Source of the DNA: Flavobacterium succinicans LMG 10402
GTDB lineage: Bacteria > Bacteroidota > Bacteroidia > Flavobacteriales > Flavobacteriaceae
Length of the DNA stretch: 64,000 nucleotides
Assembly: GCF_000611675.1 (NCBI RefSeq)
Contig: NZ_JATV01000012.1
Coordinates: 1-64,000, forward strand
Direction of reading: 5' to 3'
The notes below the pieces were generated by a model, which was not told the origin of the DNA, searched no databases, and was given only the letters and a program-made list of their open reading frames with translations. The translations under genes were made by a program, and so were the position numbers. This document shows positions 43,947-53,007 of this stretch, piece after piece. Within the stretch, counting starts at the first letter, position 1; every line of letters starts with the position of its first letter.

Positions 43947-44875
43947 TAGTTTGAGAGTTCAAGCATGCGCTCAATTGGTCGTAAAGCTTGTTTTTGTATG
44001 GTTTCGGGTATGATGATTTCGGGGGTTTCGTTTAAAAGGCAATCGTATACTTTTTGTAAAGTGTTCGCTTTCATATAAGCACATTCGCTACAAGCGCAAG
44101 TATTGTCCTCTTTGGAAGGTGCTGGAATTAAGATTTTATTGGGTACCTCTTCTTGCATTTTGTGCAAAATACCCACTTCGGTAGCTACTATAAATTTTTC
44201 GCAAGTACTGTTTTTGACATAGTTGATCATGCCAGCGGTAGAGCCAATATAATGCGCGGTTTTGAGAATGTGCGTTTCTGATTCGGGATGCGCAATGATT
44301 TCGGCATCGGGGTTTTGTCGGTATAAATCGATGAGTTTTTCCAGTGAAAAAGCTTCGTGTACAACGCAGGATCCGTCCCAAAGCAATAATTCTCGGCCAG
44401 TTTCATTACTGATATATTTTCCCAAGTTTTTGTCTGGCGCAAAAATAATGGGTGTTTCTTTGGGTATTGAGTTGACAATTTTTAGTGCATTGGCTGAGGT
44501 ACACACAATATCGGTTAGCGCTTTTACTTCGGCTGAGCAATTCACATAGGTAATTACTAAGTGATCTGGATGGGCTTCTTTGAATTTTTTGAAGGCATCG
44601 GCAGGGCAAGAATCGGCCAAAGAACAGCCAGCATTGAGATCAGGTAGAATGACTTTTTTGGATGGATTTAAAATTTTGGCGGTTTCGGCCATGAAATGTA
44701 CGCCAGCAAAAAGAATAATCGATGCTTCAACTTTGGTAGCTTCTTGAGACAAACCTAAACTATCTCCTACATAATCTGCAATATCTTGAATGTCGGTGTC
44801 TTGATAATAATGGGCCAAAATGACGGCATTTTTTTCTTTTTTGAGCGCTAAAATTTTTGCTTTTAAATCTTCCAT
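43946..44875 (-). CDS. nadA: Quinolinate synthase
   Basis: A 309-residue [4Fe-4S] enzyme that condenses iminoaspartate with dihydroxyacetone phosphate to quinolinate. Cluster ligands fit Cys84 (NAGCSLAD), Cys170 (DGSCVVH) and one of the C-terminal cysteines Cys260, 262 and 265 in the TCACSEC segment. [19 protein letters not shown] is the N-terminal signature. It is first in the nadAB operon and has a good promoter just upstream. No niaR-like or riboswitch element is seen. Confidence 0.96.
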   Translation of the reverse strand: MEDLKAKILALKKEKNAVILAHYYQDTDIQDIADYVGDSLGLSQEATKVEASIILFAGVHFMAETAKILNPSKKVILPDLNAGCSLADSCPADAFKKFKEAHPDHLVITYVNCSAEVKALTDIVCTSANALKIVNSIPKETPIIFAPDKNLGKYISNETGRELLLWDGSCVVHEAFSLEKLIDLYRQNPDAEIIAHPESETHILKTAHYIGSTAGMINYVKNSTCEKFIVATEVGILHKMQEEVPNKILIPAPSKEDNTCACSECAYMKANTLQKVYDCLLNETPEIIIPETIQKQALRPIERMLELSN

Positions 44876-44918
44876 TTTCTTTCCTTTTTTTAAATAATTT
44901 ATTTTTTTAAAGGGGCTG

Positions 44919-44949
44919 TAAAAGTATTGTTACCTTATTTAATTCACAA
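44919..44949 (-). promoter_or_regulatory. Promoter of nadAB
   Basis: On the minus strand TTG (44947-44949), a 20-bp spacer and TACTTTTA (44919-44926), one base off TAnnTTTG. About 44 bp before the nadA start. Confidence 0.6.
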
Positions 44950-45136
44950 TGATAAATATCAGGTTTAGAAGTGGTTCGTTTTTTTTGGTCACAATTTGTT
45001 GATGAGATTTGAAAGCTTTTAAAAGGATGCTTTTTTTCTAAAAAATGTAAGTTAATTGAAAGGATTGAATGTTGTTTTAGGATAACTGTAAGCCGAGTAT
45101 TGAAGTTAAAGATGCCAGAGGAAGGAGTATCATGGC
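44950..45136. other. Intergenic stretch with no supported gene
   Basis: Part of the 318-bp gap between nadA and the next gene. Nothing convincing is seen except a short reverse-strand ORF (44907-45152) that overlaps the nadA promoter and looks random. Confidence 0.6.
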
Positions 45137-45168
45137 CAAAAAAAACCTCCAATGTTTTGTTGGAGGCA
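45137..45168 (-). terminator. Terminator after the small outer-membrane barrel gene
   Basis: CCTCCAA / TTGGAGG stem with a 7-nt loop and an A run on the plus strand, thus T on the minus transcript. Confidence 0.8.
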
Positions 45169-45193
45169 TGAATAATGAGTAGTTGTGCAGTTT

Positions 45194-45715
45194 TTATAGA
45201 TGCAAAGCAAAACCAATATTGAATTGAAAACTATCATCGAAATATTGATTGTATAGGGCTTTATTATATCTAATGCCTGGTTCTATACTAATGTTTTTGC
45301 CTATAAAAATAGCATAACCGGCTTGTATGCCTACGGATTTTGGGTTAGCGTCTGTGTCTCCAATCCCAACTCCATTATAGGATATTTCAACGGGAATCAT
45401 TTTTTTGAAGTAATATTTTACCCCTATTTTATAGGCTATGGGGTCGTTAGATCCACTTCCTGCGGTTTCGCCAAAACCTAATCCTAGTTTAAGCGCTAAA
45501 TTATCTTTAATGAAGTAACCTCCTTCGAGCCCAACATTATAGGAAGTTTTTCCGTCTTTAGAAGAAAAGTAAAAAGAAGTATTTCCTACGTTATCACCAA
45601 ATCCGGTGTTGGCTTCAATAAGCCATTTTTTTTTGGAAAGTTGACCGTCTTTTGCTTGTGCAATAACGAAGTTGGTAACCAATAGTACGAGTACAGTAAG
45701 TGTAATTTTTTTCAT
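45194..45715 (-). CDS. Outer-membrane beta-barrel protein (porin family)
   Basis: 173 residues from the ATG at 45715 (an in-frame ATG at 45739 adds eight residues). Signal peptide ends near VIAQ. The mature chain is about eight amphipathic strands with alternating residues (TSYNVGLEGGYFI, LALKLGLGFG, IPVEISYNGVG) and a final strand FNIGFALHL, typical of the OmpW/OmpX-like small barrels of Bacteroidota. Function unknown. Monocistronic. Confidence 0.75.
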   Translation of the reverse strand: MKKITLTVLVLLVTNFVIAQAKDGQLSKKKWLIEANTGFGDNVGNTSFYFSSKDGKTSYNVGLEGGYFIKDNLALKLGLGFGETAGSGSNDPIAYKIGVKYYFKKMIPVEISYNGVGIGDTDANPKSVGIQAGYAIFIGKNISIEPGIRYNKALYNQYFDDSFQFNIGFALHL

Positions 45716-45984
45716 AAGATATAGTTTTTTGTTTTTCAAACTTAGGTATAAATAAAATACTACATATTTTTTTATGAAAGAATTAACTTATTTTTTCATT
45801 CACTGTGAATTATTTTACTGTTTTTTAATTTGCTGTAAATCAAATATTATCCGGTTTAGAATCGGATGTGGATGTAGTAAAGTGGAGGGTTTGGAAAAGA
45901 AATACAAATTTTTGAGTAGTGTTTGTGAAAACATTGGAAGTGGAACCGTGGTGTTTTGATGTTGTTTTGCTTTGGGGGACGGGT

Positions 45985-46674
45985 TTAATTCCGGATCACA
46001 AGTTGTAGTTTTTCAGGAGCAAAGGTTTGCGCATTAAATTGGCGTTGAGAATGACCTAGTTTTTTGATGGTAGGCGCTTCGTTTACAAAGTGCTGAATAT
46101 AGTATTGGCCATGATAGCCTTTACGCTCCAAATAATGGATCATTTTTTGAAGGTCTGATGTTGAGATTAAATCAGTGTGGATGGTGGTGCGTACTTCGAA
46201 GGGTACGGAATGTTTGAGTAGCAATTCAAGGGATTGCTCGAAAGGGGCAAACAAATCAGATTGGGTTATTGTTTCGAAAGTGTGGGGCATGGCTTTGAAG
46301 TCCAAGGCCACGTAATCTATGGTTTGTTGCTCGAGTAAGGTTTGGAGTACTTTCGGATTGGAACCGTTGGTGTCAATTTTTACCAAAAAGCCCATTTTTT
46401 TAACGGTTGCAATGAATTCGATGCAGTTTTTGTGTAATAGGCATTCGCCACCGCTAAAAACTACAGCATCGAGTAGGTTTTTACGGGTGTTTAGGAAATC
46501 AATAGCGTGTTGAAAGGTGAGTTTACCTTTGCCTAACACGATTTCTGGATTGTAGCAATATTGGCACCGCATGTTGCAGCCTGCAAACCAAAGGATGCAG
46601 GCTGACTGATGCGGATAATCCAATAAGGTGAATGGAGTTATACTGTAAAGGGGTGTACTAACACTTGCATTCAT
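45985..46674 (-). CDS. nrdG: Anaerobic ribonucleotide reductase activating enzyme
   Basis: 229 residues from the ATG at 46674; an upstream in-frame ATG at 46713 is also possible. A radical SAM enzyme: CNMRCQYC gives the CxxxCxxC motif (Cys33, 37, 40), followed by VFSGGECLL and the KIDTNGSNP strand. It makes the glycyl radical in NrdD. It overlaps the small glycyl-radical ORF (46658-46816) by 17 bp and lies in the nrdD operon. A three-gene order nrdD, split tail, nrdG is supported by the frame. Confidence 0.92.
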   Translation of the reverse strand: MNASVSTPLYSITPFTLLDYPHQSACILWFAGCNMRCQYCYNPEIVLGKGKLTFQHAIDFLNTRKNLLDAVVFSGGECLLHKNCIEFIATVKKMGFLVKIDTNGSNPKVLQTLLEQQTIDYVALDFKAMPHTFETITQSDLFAPFEQSLELLLKHSVPFEVRTTIHTDLISTSDLQKMIHYLERKGYHGQYYIQHFVNEAPTIKKLGHSQRQFNAQTFAPEKLQLVIRN

Positions 46675-46816
46675 TGAAATGGGTGCGTTGTTTGTGTTCT
46701 CCTTTTTTACCAATATTAAAGCTTTCTACCGGACGGTGGTAGCCCATCACTCGAGTGTACACTAGACATTTGGTTCTGCGTTCTGGGTTTTGTGCTAAAA
46801 CAGGATGTGTTTTCAT
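46658..46816 (-). CDS. Separate glycyl-radical tail of NrdD
   Basis: A 52-codon ORF starting MKTHPVLAQNPERRTKC. It has the conserved glycyl-radical loop of class III ribonucleotide reductase: TRVMGY with Gly25 as candidate radical site, then FNIGKKGEH. E. coli NrdD ends RVCGYLG ... FNAGKQEE. The main NrdD gene upstream stops right after its CPKC half-zinc site and lacks this loop, so the two products probably assemble. The ORF is in the same frame as nrdD, 210 bp further on. Confidence 0.75.
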   Translation of the reverse strand: MKTHPVLAQNPERRTKCLVYTRVMGYHRPVESFNIGKKGEHKQRTHFNECKC

Positions 46817-46920
46817 TATTTTAGGGTTTAAATTGTTTAAAGTTTAAGGTGGTTTAAAGGTTTGAATTGTTATGGTTCAACGTTTTTTGGATGTTTCCAA
46901 AAGGGTACTTTGTGGCTCTT

Positions 46921-47018
46921 TAGCCCCGACCGCAGTGAAAATCCCCCGCTTTTTCTGCGGGGAATTGTAGCGAAGAGCGGGAACGATGTTGGTTGATAAG
47001 CCCCTTGTTGCTGCTCCT
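46921..47018 (+). ncRNA. Structured intergenic element, copy C (Flavo-1-like)
   Basis: TAGCCCCGACCGCAGTGAAAAT, hairpin CCCCGC-TTTTTC-TGCGGGG, AATTGTAGCGAAGAGCGGGA, then TTGCTGCTCC. It fills the gap between the main nrdD gene and its separate tail ORF, on the opposite strand. Flanks match copies at 4577, 18765 and 57163; stem sequence is different. Confidence 0.6.
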
Positions 47019-47023
47019 AAAAA

Positions 47024-49132
47024 TTAGCTGGCTAGTGCTTCTTTTTCTTTTTCTTGAATTAAAGCTTCGTCACATTTTGGGCAATATTCGTGTTCGCCAT
47101 TCAAGTAACCGTGTACAGGGCATACGCTGAATACTGGGGTTACGGTGATGTAGGGCAGTTTGAAATTGGAAATTACTTTTTTGACAAATTGTTTACAGGC
47201 TTCGGAGGAACTGATTTTTTCGCTCATGTAGAGGTGTAGCACGGTTCCGCCAGTGTATTTGCATTGTAAGCCATCTTGTAAATACAGGGCTTCGAACGGA
47301 TCTTCGGTATGATCGGCTGGAATTTGTGAACTATTGGTGTAATAAAAATTCTCTCCCTCTCCAGCTTGGATGATATCGGCAAAGCGTTTTTTGTCTTCTT
47401 TGGCAAATCGGTACGTGGTTCCTTCGGCTGGTGTGGCTTCGAGATTGTATAAGTTTCCGGTACTTTCTTGGAATTCTTTCATGCGATTACGAATGTGTTC
47501 CAAGATTTCACCGGCAAATTCGATTCCGGTTGGCGTGGTGATTGTATCGGTATTATTGCTAAAATTCAGGATCATTTCGTTCATACCGTTCACTCCGATG
47601 GTGGAGAAATGGTTGCGGAAATGCGATAAGTAACGTTTAGTGTACGGGAACAAGCCGCGGTCGTACATTTCTTGAATGAAGACTCTTTTCTTTTCTAAGG
47701 TGGATTTGGAAATGTATAGCAGGTTGTCCAACTGTTCGATTAAACCGGCTTTGTTGCCTTTGTATAAATAGCCCAAACGCGCCATGTTGATGGTGACTAC
47801 GCCAATACTTCCAGTCATTTCGGCGCTACCGAATAGTCCGTTGCCTCGTTTTAACAGCTCACGTAAATCGAGTTGCAAACGACAACACATGCTTCGAACG
47901 GCATTGGGTTTGTAGGCGTTGGGGTTCTCTTCTTTGTTTCCGTTCTCGTCGAGCACATATTGGCTGCCGATGAAGTTTTGGAAATAAGAAGATCCAATTT
48001 TGGCCGTGTTTTCGAACAGTAATTCGGTGTTTTCACCATCCCAATCAAATTCTTCGGTAATGTTGACCGTAGGAATCGGGAAGGTAAAAGGTTGTCCGTT
48101 GGCATCGCCTTCGGTCATTACGGTGTAATACGCTTTGTTGATGAGGTTCATTTCGGTTTGGAAATGCTCGTAACGCAATTCGGTTAAGGTATTTACGCCT
48201 CGTGCTTTGGCACGTTCTAAAAGATCTGTACTGGTTTCCTTTTCGAAAAAGTGATGGTCTTTTTTAGTTGGAATTTGTGTTTTTAAATCCTCTGGCACGA
48301 CCCAATCCAAGGTGATGTTGGTAAAGGGAGATTGCCCCCAACGAGCGGGTACGTTTAAGTTGTAGACAAAGCTGCGAACGGCTTTGAGTACTTCGTCAAA
48401 CGATAAATTGTCTTTAAAAACATAAGGAGCTAAATAGGTATCGAAAGAGCTGAAGGCTTGTGCTCCGGCCCATTCACTTTGAAGGATGCCTAAAAAGTTA
48501 GCCATTTGTCCTAAGGCTTCTCTAAAATGAGCTGGTGGTCTGCTTTCTACACGGCCGCGAACACCATTGAAACCTTCGTTGAGTAGGACTCTTAAACTCC
48601 AACCCGCACAGTATCCCGTTAAACAATCGAGATCGTGAATGTGGATGTCGCCATTTCTATGTGCATAGCCTTCTTGTTTGGTGTAGACTTTATCTAACCA
48701 ATAATTGGCAATGATTTTTCCGGCTACATTGTTTACCAAACCAGCATTGGAGTAGGAAGTGTTGGCGTTGGCATTGATACGCCAGTCAGTTTGATGAATA
48801 TATTCTTCAATAGTTTGTGTGCTGTCTACATAAGTGGTGTCCTCGTTGATGCCTTCTGCATGCTCGCGTTGCAATTTACGTGTGTGTCTGAACAACATAA
48901 ATGAGCGCATGACATCAAAATGTTTGTTTTCAAAAAGTGTTTTTTCGATGCAATCTTGGATTTCTTCTACGGACCAAGTTGTCATGGAATCTAACTCTTC
49001 CATCACTTTTACAAAGACTTGTTCATCTACTGATTGATGAACACTTTTAAAACTTTTTTCAAGTGCATCCTTGATTTTGAATGCTGCAAAAGGTTTGTAT
49101 TCTCCATTCCGTTTGATTACGTATTTTTCCAT
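47024..49132 (-). CDS. nrdD: Anaerobic ribonucleoside-triphosphate reductase, main part
   Basis: 702 residues from the ATG at 49132, start MEKYVIKRNGEYKPFAAFKI. An N-terminal ATP-cone (residues 1-90) regulates activity. The body has the NrdD landmarks GWSLRVLLNEGFNGVRGR, WAGAQAFSSFDTYLAPY and PFTNITLDW. The protein ends at the first half of a zinc site, CPVHGYLNGEHEYCPKC, and stops before the glycyl-radical loop, which is found instead in the small downstream ORF. It reduces NTPs to dNTPs without oxygen. The organism is therefore equipped for low-oxygen growth. Confidence 0.9.
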   Translation of the reverse strand: MEKYVIKRNGEYKPFAAFKIKDALEKSFKSVHQSVDEQVFVKVMEELDSMTTWSVEEIQDCIEKTLFENKHFDVMRSFMLFRHTRKLQREHAEGINEDTTYVDSTQTIEEYIHQTDWRINANANTSYSNAGLVNNVAGKIIANYWLDKVYTKQEGYAHRNGDIHIHDLDCLTGYCAGWSLRVLLNEGFNGVRGRVESRPPAHFREALGQMANFLGILQSEWAGAQAFSSFDTYLAPYVFKDNLSFDEVLKAVRSFVYNLNVPARWGQSPFTNITLDWVVPEDLKTQIPTKKDHHFFEKETSTDLLERAKARGVNTLTELRYEHFQTEMNLINKAYYTVMTEGDANGQPFTFPIPTVNITEEFDWDGENTELLFENTAKIGSSYFQNFIGSQYVLDENGNKEENPNAYKPNAVRSMCCRLQLDLRELLKRGNGLFGSAEMTGSIGVVTINMARLGYLYKGNKAGLIEQLDNLLYISKSTLEKKRVFIQEMYDRGLFPYTKRYLSHFRNHFSTIGVNGMNEMILNFSNNTDTITTPTGIEFAGEILEHIRNRMKEFQESTGNLYNLEATPAEGTTYRFAKEDKKRFADIIQAGEGENFYYTNSSQIPADHTEDPFEALYLQDGLQCKYTGGTVLHLYMSEKISSSEACKQFVKKVISNFKLPYITVTPVFSVCPVHGYLNGEHEYCPKCDEALIQEKEKEALAS

Positions 49133-49509
49133 GATTCTGAAAGTTTTAGTTTGTAAAATGTTGTTAAAAAAATAGATGGTTTTTTTGCTTAAAAATATAA
49201 ATGACACATAAAAATTCCAAGTCGGTTTGTTGTAAACGACTTGAAATCAGTGTTATAATTTTGTTTTGGAATTTGTTTTTGTATAGTGCAATTTTACCCC
49301 TAATGGCTGTTCTTGGGACTGATATTTGTCATGTTTTGCCTTTTTTTATACCCATAGGAAAAGGAATCGGAAGTATTGAATTTGTTCGGTTTGCGAGTTT
49401 ATTGGCAGTGCGTTGTTAATAACTTATTGTCTGTTTAAATCTTAAAATTTTTAAAAAGAAAGAGGCATTGGATTTCATTTCAATATTTTTGAAAGCTAAA
49501 ATTTATAAT
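49133..49509. other. 377-bp divergent region between nrdD and a GDPD gene
   Basis: AT-rich. A plus-strand ORF at 49201-49419 is open but has no family match, no clear ribosome site and covers the nrdD upstream region, so no gene is called. No convincing FNR-type palindrome was found. Confidence 0.5.
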
Positions 49510-50433
49510 ATGAAAATGAAACGTTTATTTTTACTCGGACTTTTTTTGACTTTGTTGTCGCTACAGGCTCAAACTACAGAACATAGAATTGCCTTTAAGT
49601 CGGTCAACGAATTGCAACAATTTTTGAGGTATTCCAAAAAATCGCTTCCTTTGGTGAGTGCACATCGTGGGGCACCAATGCCGGGATTTCCAGAAAATTG
49701 TACAGCTACGTTTCAAAATACCATTCAGTATAATCCCGCGATCATTGAAACAGATATTGCGTTATCCAAAGATTCGGTTTTGGTGATGATGCATGATGAT
49801 AAATTGGATCGCACCACAACGGGTACAGGACTGATAGGAAACTATACTTATAAAGAATTACAGGAATTCTATCTCGAAGATCCACAGGGTAAAGCAACTC
49901 CTTACAAAATTGAAACACTAGATCAGGTGTTGCAATGGGGGAAAGGAAAAGTGATTTTTAACCTAGATGTCAAAAAAGGAGTGCCGATGCAAAAAGTAAT
50001 CGATGCCGTGCGTCGCAACCAAGCAGAAGCGTATTCGGTAATTATTACTTACAATGCTAATCAAGCTGCTGAGGTGGCGCGTTTGGCTCCTGATTTGATG
50101 CTGTCCGTTTCGGCAAGAGGAAAAGAGGACGTAGAGCGTATGGAAGCTTTGGGAGTAAAAGCAGAAAAAATGATCGCTTTTGTGGGAACGTCGGCACCGA
50201 AACCTGAAGTGTACAGTTATTTACACAGTCGAAAAATTGCGTGTATCGTAGGGACTATGGGTAATATTGATAAAAGTGCTGCGACTAATGGCGAGGCATT
50301 GTATTATCAATTAGTATTGAACGGTGCTACTATTCTGTCTTCGGATCGCTTTCCTGAAGCTAGTGAGCAATTGCAACGCTTTGCTAAAGATAACAAGCTA
50401 CGCTCGAAGCATATTAAAATTAAAAAAAGATAA
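49510..50433 (+). CDS. Glycerophosphodiester phosphodiesterase family protein
   Basis: 307 residues from the ATG at 49510. Signal peptide ends near SLQAQ. GDPD TIM-barrel motifs are in order: SAHRG (catalytic His), GFPENCTATF (Glu), ETDIALSKD (metal Glu/Asp) and MMHDDKLDRTT (second catalytic His). It should hydrolyse glycerophosphodiesters to glycerol-3-phosphate and an alcohol in the periplasm; other phosphodiesters are possible. Monocistronic with a clear terminator. Confidence 0.88.
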   Translation: MKMKRLFLLGLFLTLLSLQAQTTEHRIAFKSVNELQQFLRYSKKSLPLVSAHRGAPMPGFPENCTATFQNTIQYNPAIIETDIALSKDSVLVMMHDDKLDRTTTGTGLIGNYTYKELQEFYLEDPQGKATPYKIETLDQVLQWGKGKVIFNLDVKKGVPMQKVIDAVRRNQAEAYSVIITYNANQAAEVARLAPDLMLSVSARGKEDVERMEALGVKAEKMIAFVGTSAPKPEVYSYLHSRKIACIVGTMGNIDKSAATNGEALYYQLVLNGATILSSDRFPEASEQLQRFAKDNKLRSKHIKIKKR

Positions 50434-50440
50434 TAACCTA

Positions 50441-50473
50441 AAAAGGAGCTTCAATTTTGAAACTCCTTTTTTT
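50441..50473 (+). terminator. Terminator after the GDPD gene
   Basis: AAAGGAG-TTCAA stem with TTGAA-CTCCTTT and a T run. It overlaps the last bases of the converging DUF5615 pseudogene. Confidence 0.8.
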
Positions 50474-50837
50474 ATTCGACCACCAAATTCAAATAGTTTT
50501 TGTTTATTTCGAGCATAAAACAATTGTGTGCGTCATTTATTGAATGGATTTTATGGATATTAAAGTCAAATATTTCTATTAAACTTTCGTTTGAAATATT
50601 TCCCAAATTTATTTTTATGAGTTTTTTGGGTGTTTTGTTCACAAGGAATGAATTTTTAAAATTAAAATCTTTAGTTATAAGTGTAAAATCATTCGCATCT
50701 GAAAATTCAGCAATTTTACGGTCGGATGTGAATCATTTGTCTAAAATAGTATTGAGGTGATGAATACATTCAAAACCTATAGTATTGAGATGTTTAACTA
50801 GTTTAATGGAAATATGGACATCACATAGGAACTTCAT
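50472..50837 (-). pseudogene. DUF5615-like PIN toxin gene broken by an in-frame TGA
   Basis: Frame opens at ATG 50837, overlapping the DUF433 stop (TAATG). It reads MKFLCDVHISIKLVKHL and continues to LDK, then TGA at 50733-50735 (codon 35), then goes on in the same frame for 86 codons: FTSDRKIAEF, then TLITKDFNF, then INLGNISN, to TAA at 50472. Both halves fit the DUF5615 PIN-like family (D-N/H-I-S start, TSDxxI, TKDxDF). The TGA probably came from TGG (Trp), normal at this spot. An active-site N-terminal Asp is kept, but the product would be 34 residues. Confidence 0.8.
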
Positions 50838-51067
50838 TAGCTAACTTCTTTTAGAATATCACCAGAAATGGATAGTTTTGCATATGCTAAACAAGCTAAA
50901 ACATCTTCCTTTTCTAATTCACGATGATCTTCCATTATCTCTGATATTTCCATACCCGAACCCAGCATGTCAAGGATTACTTCTACAGGCCATCTCATAT
51001 TTCTCACTGTAGGTTTTCCGTGGCAAATATCAGGATTTATCGTGATTCTTGATATTAGATTTTCCAT
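50837..51067 (-). CDS. DUF433 antitoxin-like protein
   Basis: A 76-residue DUF433 protein: RITINPDICHGKPTVRNMRW, VEVILDMLGSGMEISEIMED, and a closing helix with DVLACLAYAK. These winged-helix-like proteins pair with DUF5615 PIN-type toxins in putative VapBC-like modules. The partner frame follows immediately with one-base overlap but is broken by a stop codon, so the antitoxin may now be an orphan. It lies between lysS and the GDPD gene. Confidence 0.85.
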   Translation of the reverse strand: MENLISRITINPDICHGKPTVRNMRWPVEVILDMLGSGMEISEIMEDHRELEKEDVLACLAYAKLSISGDILKEVS

Positions 51068-51104
51068 ATCATATAATTTTACTCAAAGATAAAGATAATT
51101 TATA

Positions 51105-51136
51105 TAAAAAAAGGAGCTTCTATTTGAAACTCCTTT
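51105..51136 (-). terminator. Terminator after lysS
   Basis: GGAGCTTC / GAAACTCC hairpin with an A run on the plus strand, thus T on the minus transcript. Nearly the same sequence as the terminator at 50441-50473. Confidence 0.75.
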
Positions 51137-51156
51137 GTATATATGTTTTGAAAATT

Positions 51157-52860
51157 TTACTCTTTCAATCGGCAAGCTTTTACATCACCATCAACCACCA
51201 CTTCGGTCATTCCAAGTGCGGAAAGGTTTTTCATTGCTTTATCCCATTTTTTACCACTCAATTCGGATTTGACTTTTAGTAAACTAAATTCCATTTGATT
51301 GTCATTGGCTTGTAAAAGGGTAACAATTACTTTTTCGTCAGCTTCTAATTCTACAGTTGCTTTTTTCTTTTCTGGTCGCATTTGTGGGAACAAAAGCACT
51401 TCCTGAATAGAGGCGTTATTAGTCAAGAACATCATCAAACGGTCCATTCCAATTCCTAATCCAGAGGTTGGTGGCATTCCGTATTCTAGCGCTCTCAAGA
51501 AATCTTCGTCAATAGTTCCGTTCGCCTCATCATCTCCTTTTTCAGCCAAACGCATTTGGTCTTCAAAACGTTCTCTTTGGTCTATTGGGTCGTTCAATTC
51601 TGAGTAGGCATTAGCAATTTCTTTTCCGCAAACCATCAATTCGAAACGTTCTGTTAATTCTGGATTGTCGCGGTGTTCTTTACACAATGGCGACATTTCT
51701 TTTGGATAATCAGTGATGAAAGTCGGCTGAATATAATTTCCTTCGCATTTTGCGCCAAAAATTTCATCAATCAATTTTCCTTTACCCATAGTTTCATCCA
51801 CTTCAATGCCCATACCTTTAGCAGCTTCAAACAATTCGGCTTCACTTTTACCAGAAATATCAAAACCTGTAAAATGCTTGATGGCATCGGTCATCGTTAC
51901 ACGAGCATAAGGTGCTTTGAAATTGATAGTGTGTTCGCCAAAAGTCACTTCACTAGTTCCGTTTACAGCTGTTGCGCAATATTCCAATAATTGCTCTGTA
52001 AATTCCATCATCCAGTTGTAGTCTTTGTAGGCTACATAAATTTCCATAGCGGTAAATTCAGGATTATGGGTTCTGTCCATACCTTCGTTACGGAAATTTT
52101 TTGAGAATTCGTACACACCATCAAAACCACCAACGATTAGTCTTTTCAAATACAATTCATTGGCAATTCGCATATATAATGGAATATCCAAAGAGTTGTG
52201 ATGCGTTATAAATGGTCTCGCTGCTGCACCACCAGGAATGGATTGCAAAACAGGAGTTTCTACTTCTAAGTACCCAGCTTCGTTAAAGAAAGTTCGCATC
52301 GCTGTGAACAATTTCGTTCTTTTGATAAAGGTTTCTTTTACGTGTTGGTTTACGGTCAAATCTACATAACGCATTCTGTAACGCAACTCGGCATCGTTGA
52401 ACGCATCGTGAATTTTTCCGTCTTCGTCGATTTTTGGTAAGGGTAAAGGACGCAAGGTTTTGCTCAAAAATGTAAATTCATCTACACGAATACATTGCGC
52501 GCCTACTTTGGTAGTAAACAATTCTCCTTCAATACCAATAAAATCGCCTAAATCGGTTAATTTTTTAAAAACTTGATTGTATAACGTTTTGTCTTCTTCT
52601 GGGCACAAAACATCGCGATTTACGTACAATTGTATACGTCCTTCGCTATCTTGAAGCTCTGCAAAACAAGCTTTTCCTTGATCTCTCACACTCATTAATC
52701 GGCCAGCAACAATTACTTTCTTGCCTTCTTCAAAAGTTTCCTTTACTTGCTTTGAGGTATGATTAACTGGAAAAAGATTGGCAGGATAAGGATTGATTCC
52801 TAGATTACGTAATGCTTGAAGTTTTTCTCTTCGGATAATTTCTTGTTCTGATAAGGCCAT
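51157..52860 (-). CDS. lysS: Lysyl-tRNA synthetase (class II)
   Basis: 567 residues. OB-fold anticodon-binding domain (about 55-165; VAGRLMSVRDQGKACFAELQ) and class II catalytic core with motif 2 (FRNEGMDRTHNPEFT) and motif 3 (GLGIGMDRLMMFLT). It is longer than the 505-residue E. coli enzyme by a C-terminal extension of about 65 residues, typical for Flavobacteria. It charges tRNA-Lys in the cytoplasm. Short heptamer repeats lie just upstream. Confidence 0.97.
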   Translation of the reverse strand: MALSEQEIIRREKLQALRNLGINPYPANLFPVNHTSKQVKETFEEGKKVIVAGRLMSVRDQGKACFAELQDSEGRIQLYVNRDVLCPEEDKTLYNQVFKKLTDLGDFIGIEGELFTTKVGAQCIRVDEFTFLSKTLRPLPLPKIDEDGKIHDAFNDAELRYRMRYVDLTVNQHVKETFIKRTKLFTAMRTFFNEAGYLEVETPVLQSIPGGAAARPFITHHNSLDIPLYMRIANELYLKRLIVGGFDGVYEFSKNFRNEGMDRTHNPEFTAMEIYVAYKDYNWMMEFTEQLLEYCATAVNGTSEVTFGEHTINFKAPYARVTMTDAIKHFTGFDISGKSEAELFEAAKGMGIEVDETMGKGKLIDEIFGAKCEGNYIQPTFITDYPKEMSPLCKEHRDNPELTERFELMVCGKEIANAYSELNDPIDQRERFEDQMRLAEKGDDEANGTIDEDFLRALEYGMPPTSGLGIGMDRLMMFLTNNASIQEVLLFPQMRPEKKKATVELEADEKVIVTLLQANDNQMEFSLLKVKSELSGKKWDKAMKNLSALGMTEVVVDGDVKACRLKE

Positions 52861-52902
52861 TATGTTCTGAATTTTAAGTCTGCAAAGATAAGAAAAGAAT
52901 AC

Positions 52903-52930
52903 AGACTTCAGATTTTAGATTTTAGATTTT
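52903..52930 (-). repeat. Four heptamer repeats upstream of lysS
   Basis: AGACTTC followed by three AGATTTT on the plus strand; on the minus strand AAATCTA, AAATCTA, AAATCTG, AAGTCTG, all NNNNCTR. Between lysS and the upstream lipoprotein gene. Confidence 0.7.
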
Positions 52931-53007
52931 TTGGAAAGGGATTGCGAGTAGTGCTTTTGAATTTAGTTCAAAATTCTTCTATATGAAAATGAAAACTGAA
53001 TGCGATT

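Noticed and set aside
44907..45152. 81-codon minus-strand ORF
   Set aside because: Overlaps the nadA promoter and a terminator; no recognisable sequence.
45774..45959. 61-codon plus-strand ORF
   Set aside because: Cys- and aromatic-rich chance ORF in an AT-rich gap; no support for translation.
49201..49419. 72-codon plus-strand ORF
   Set aside because: No family match, starts in the nrdD upstream region, random-looking composition.
50500..50760. 86-codon plus-strand ORF
   Set aside because: It is the antisense of the broken DUF5615 gene, whose frame explains the sequence better.
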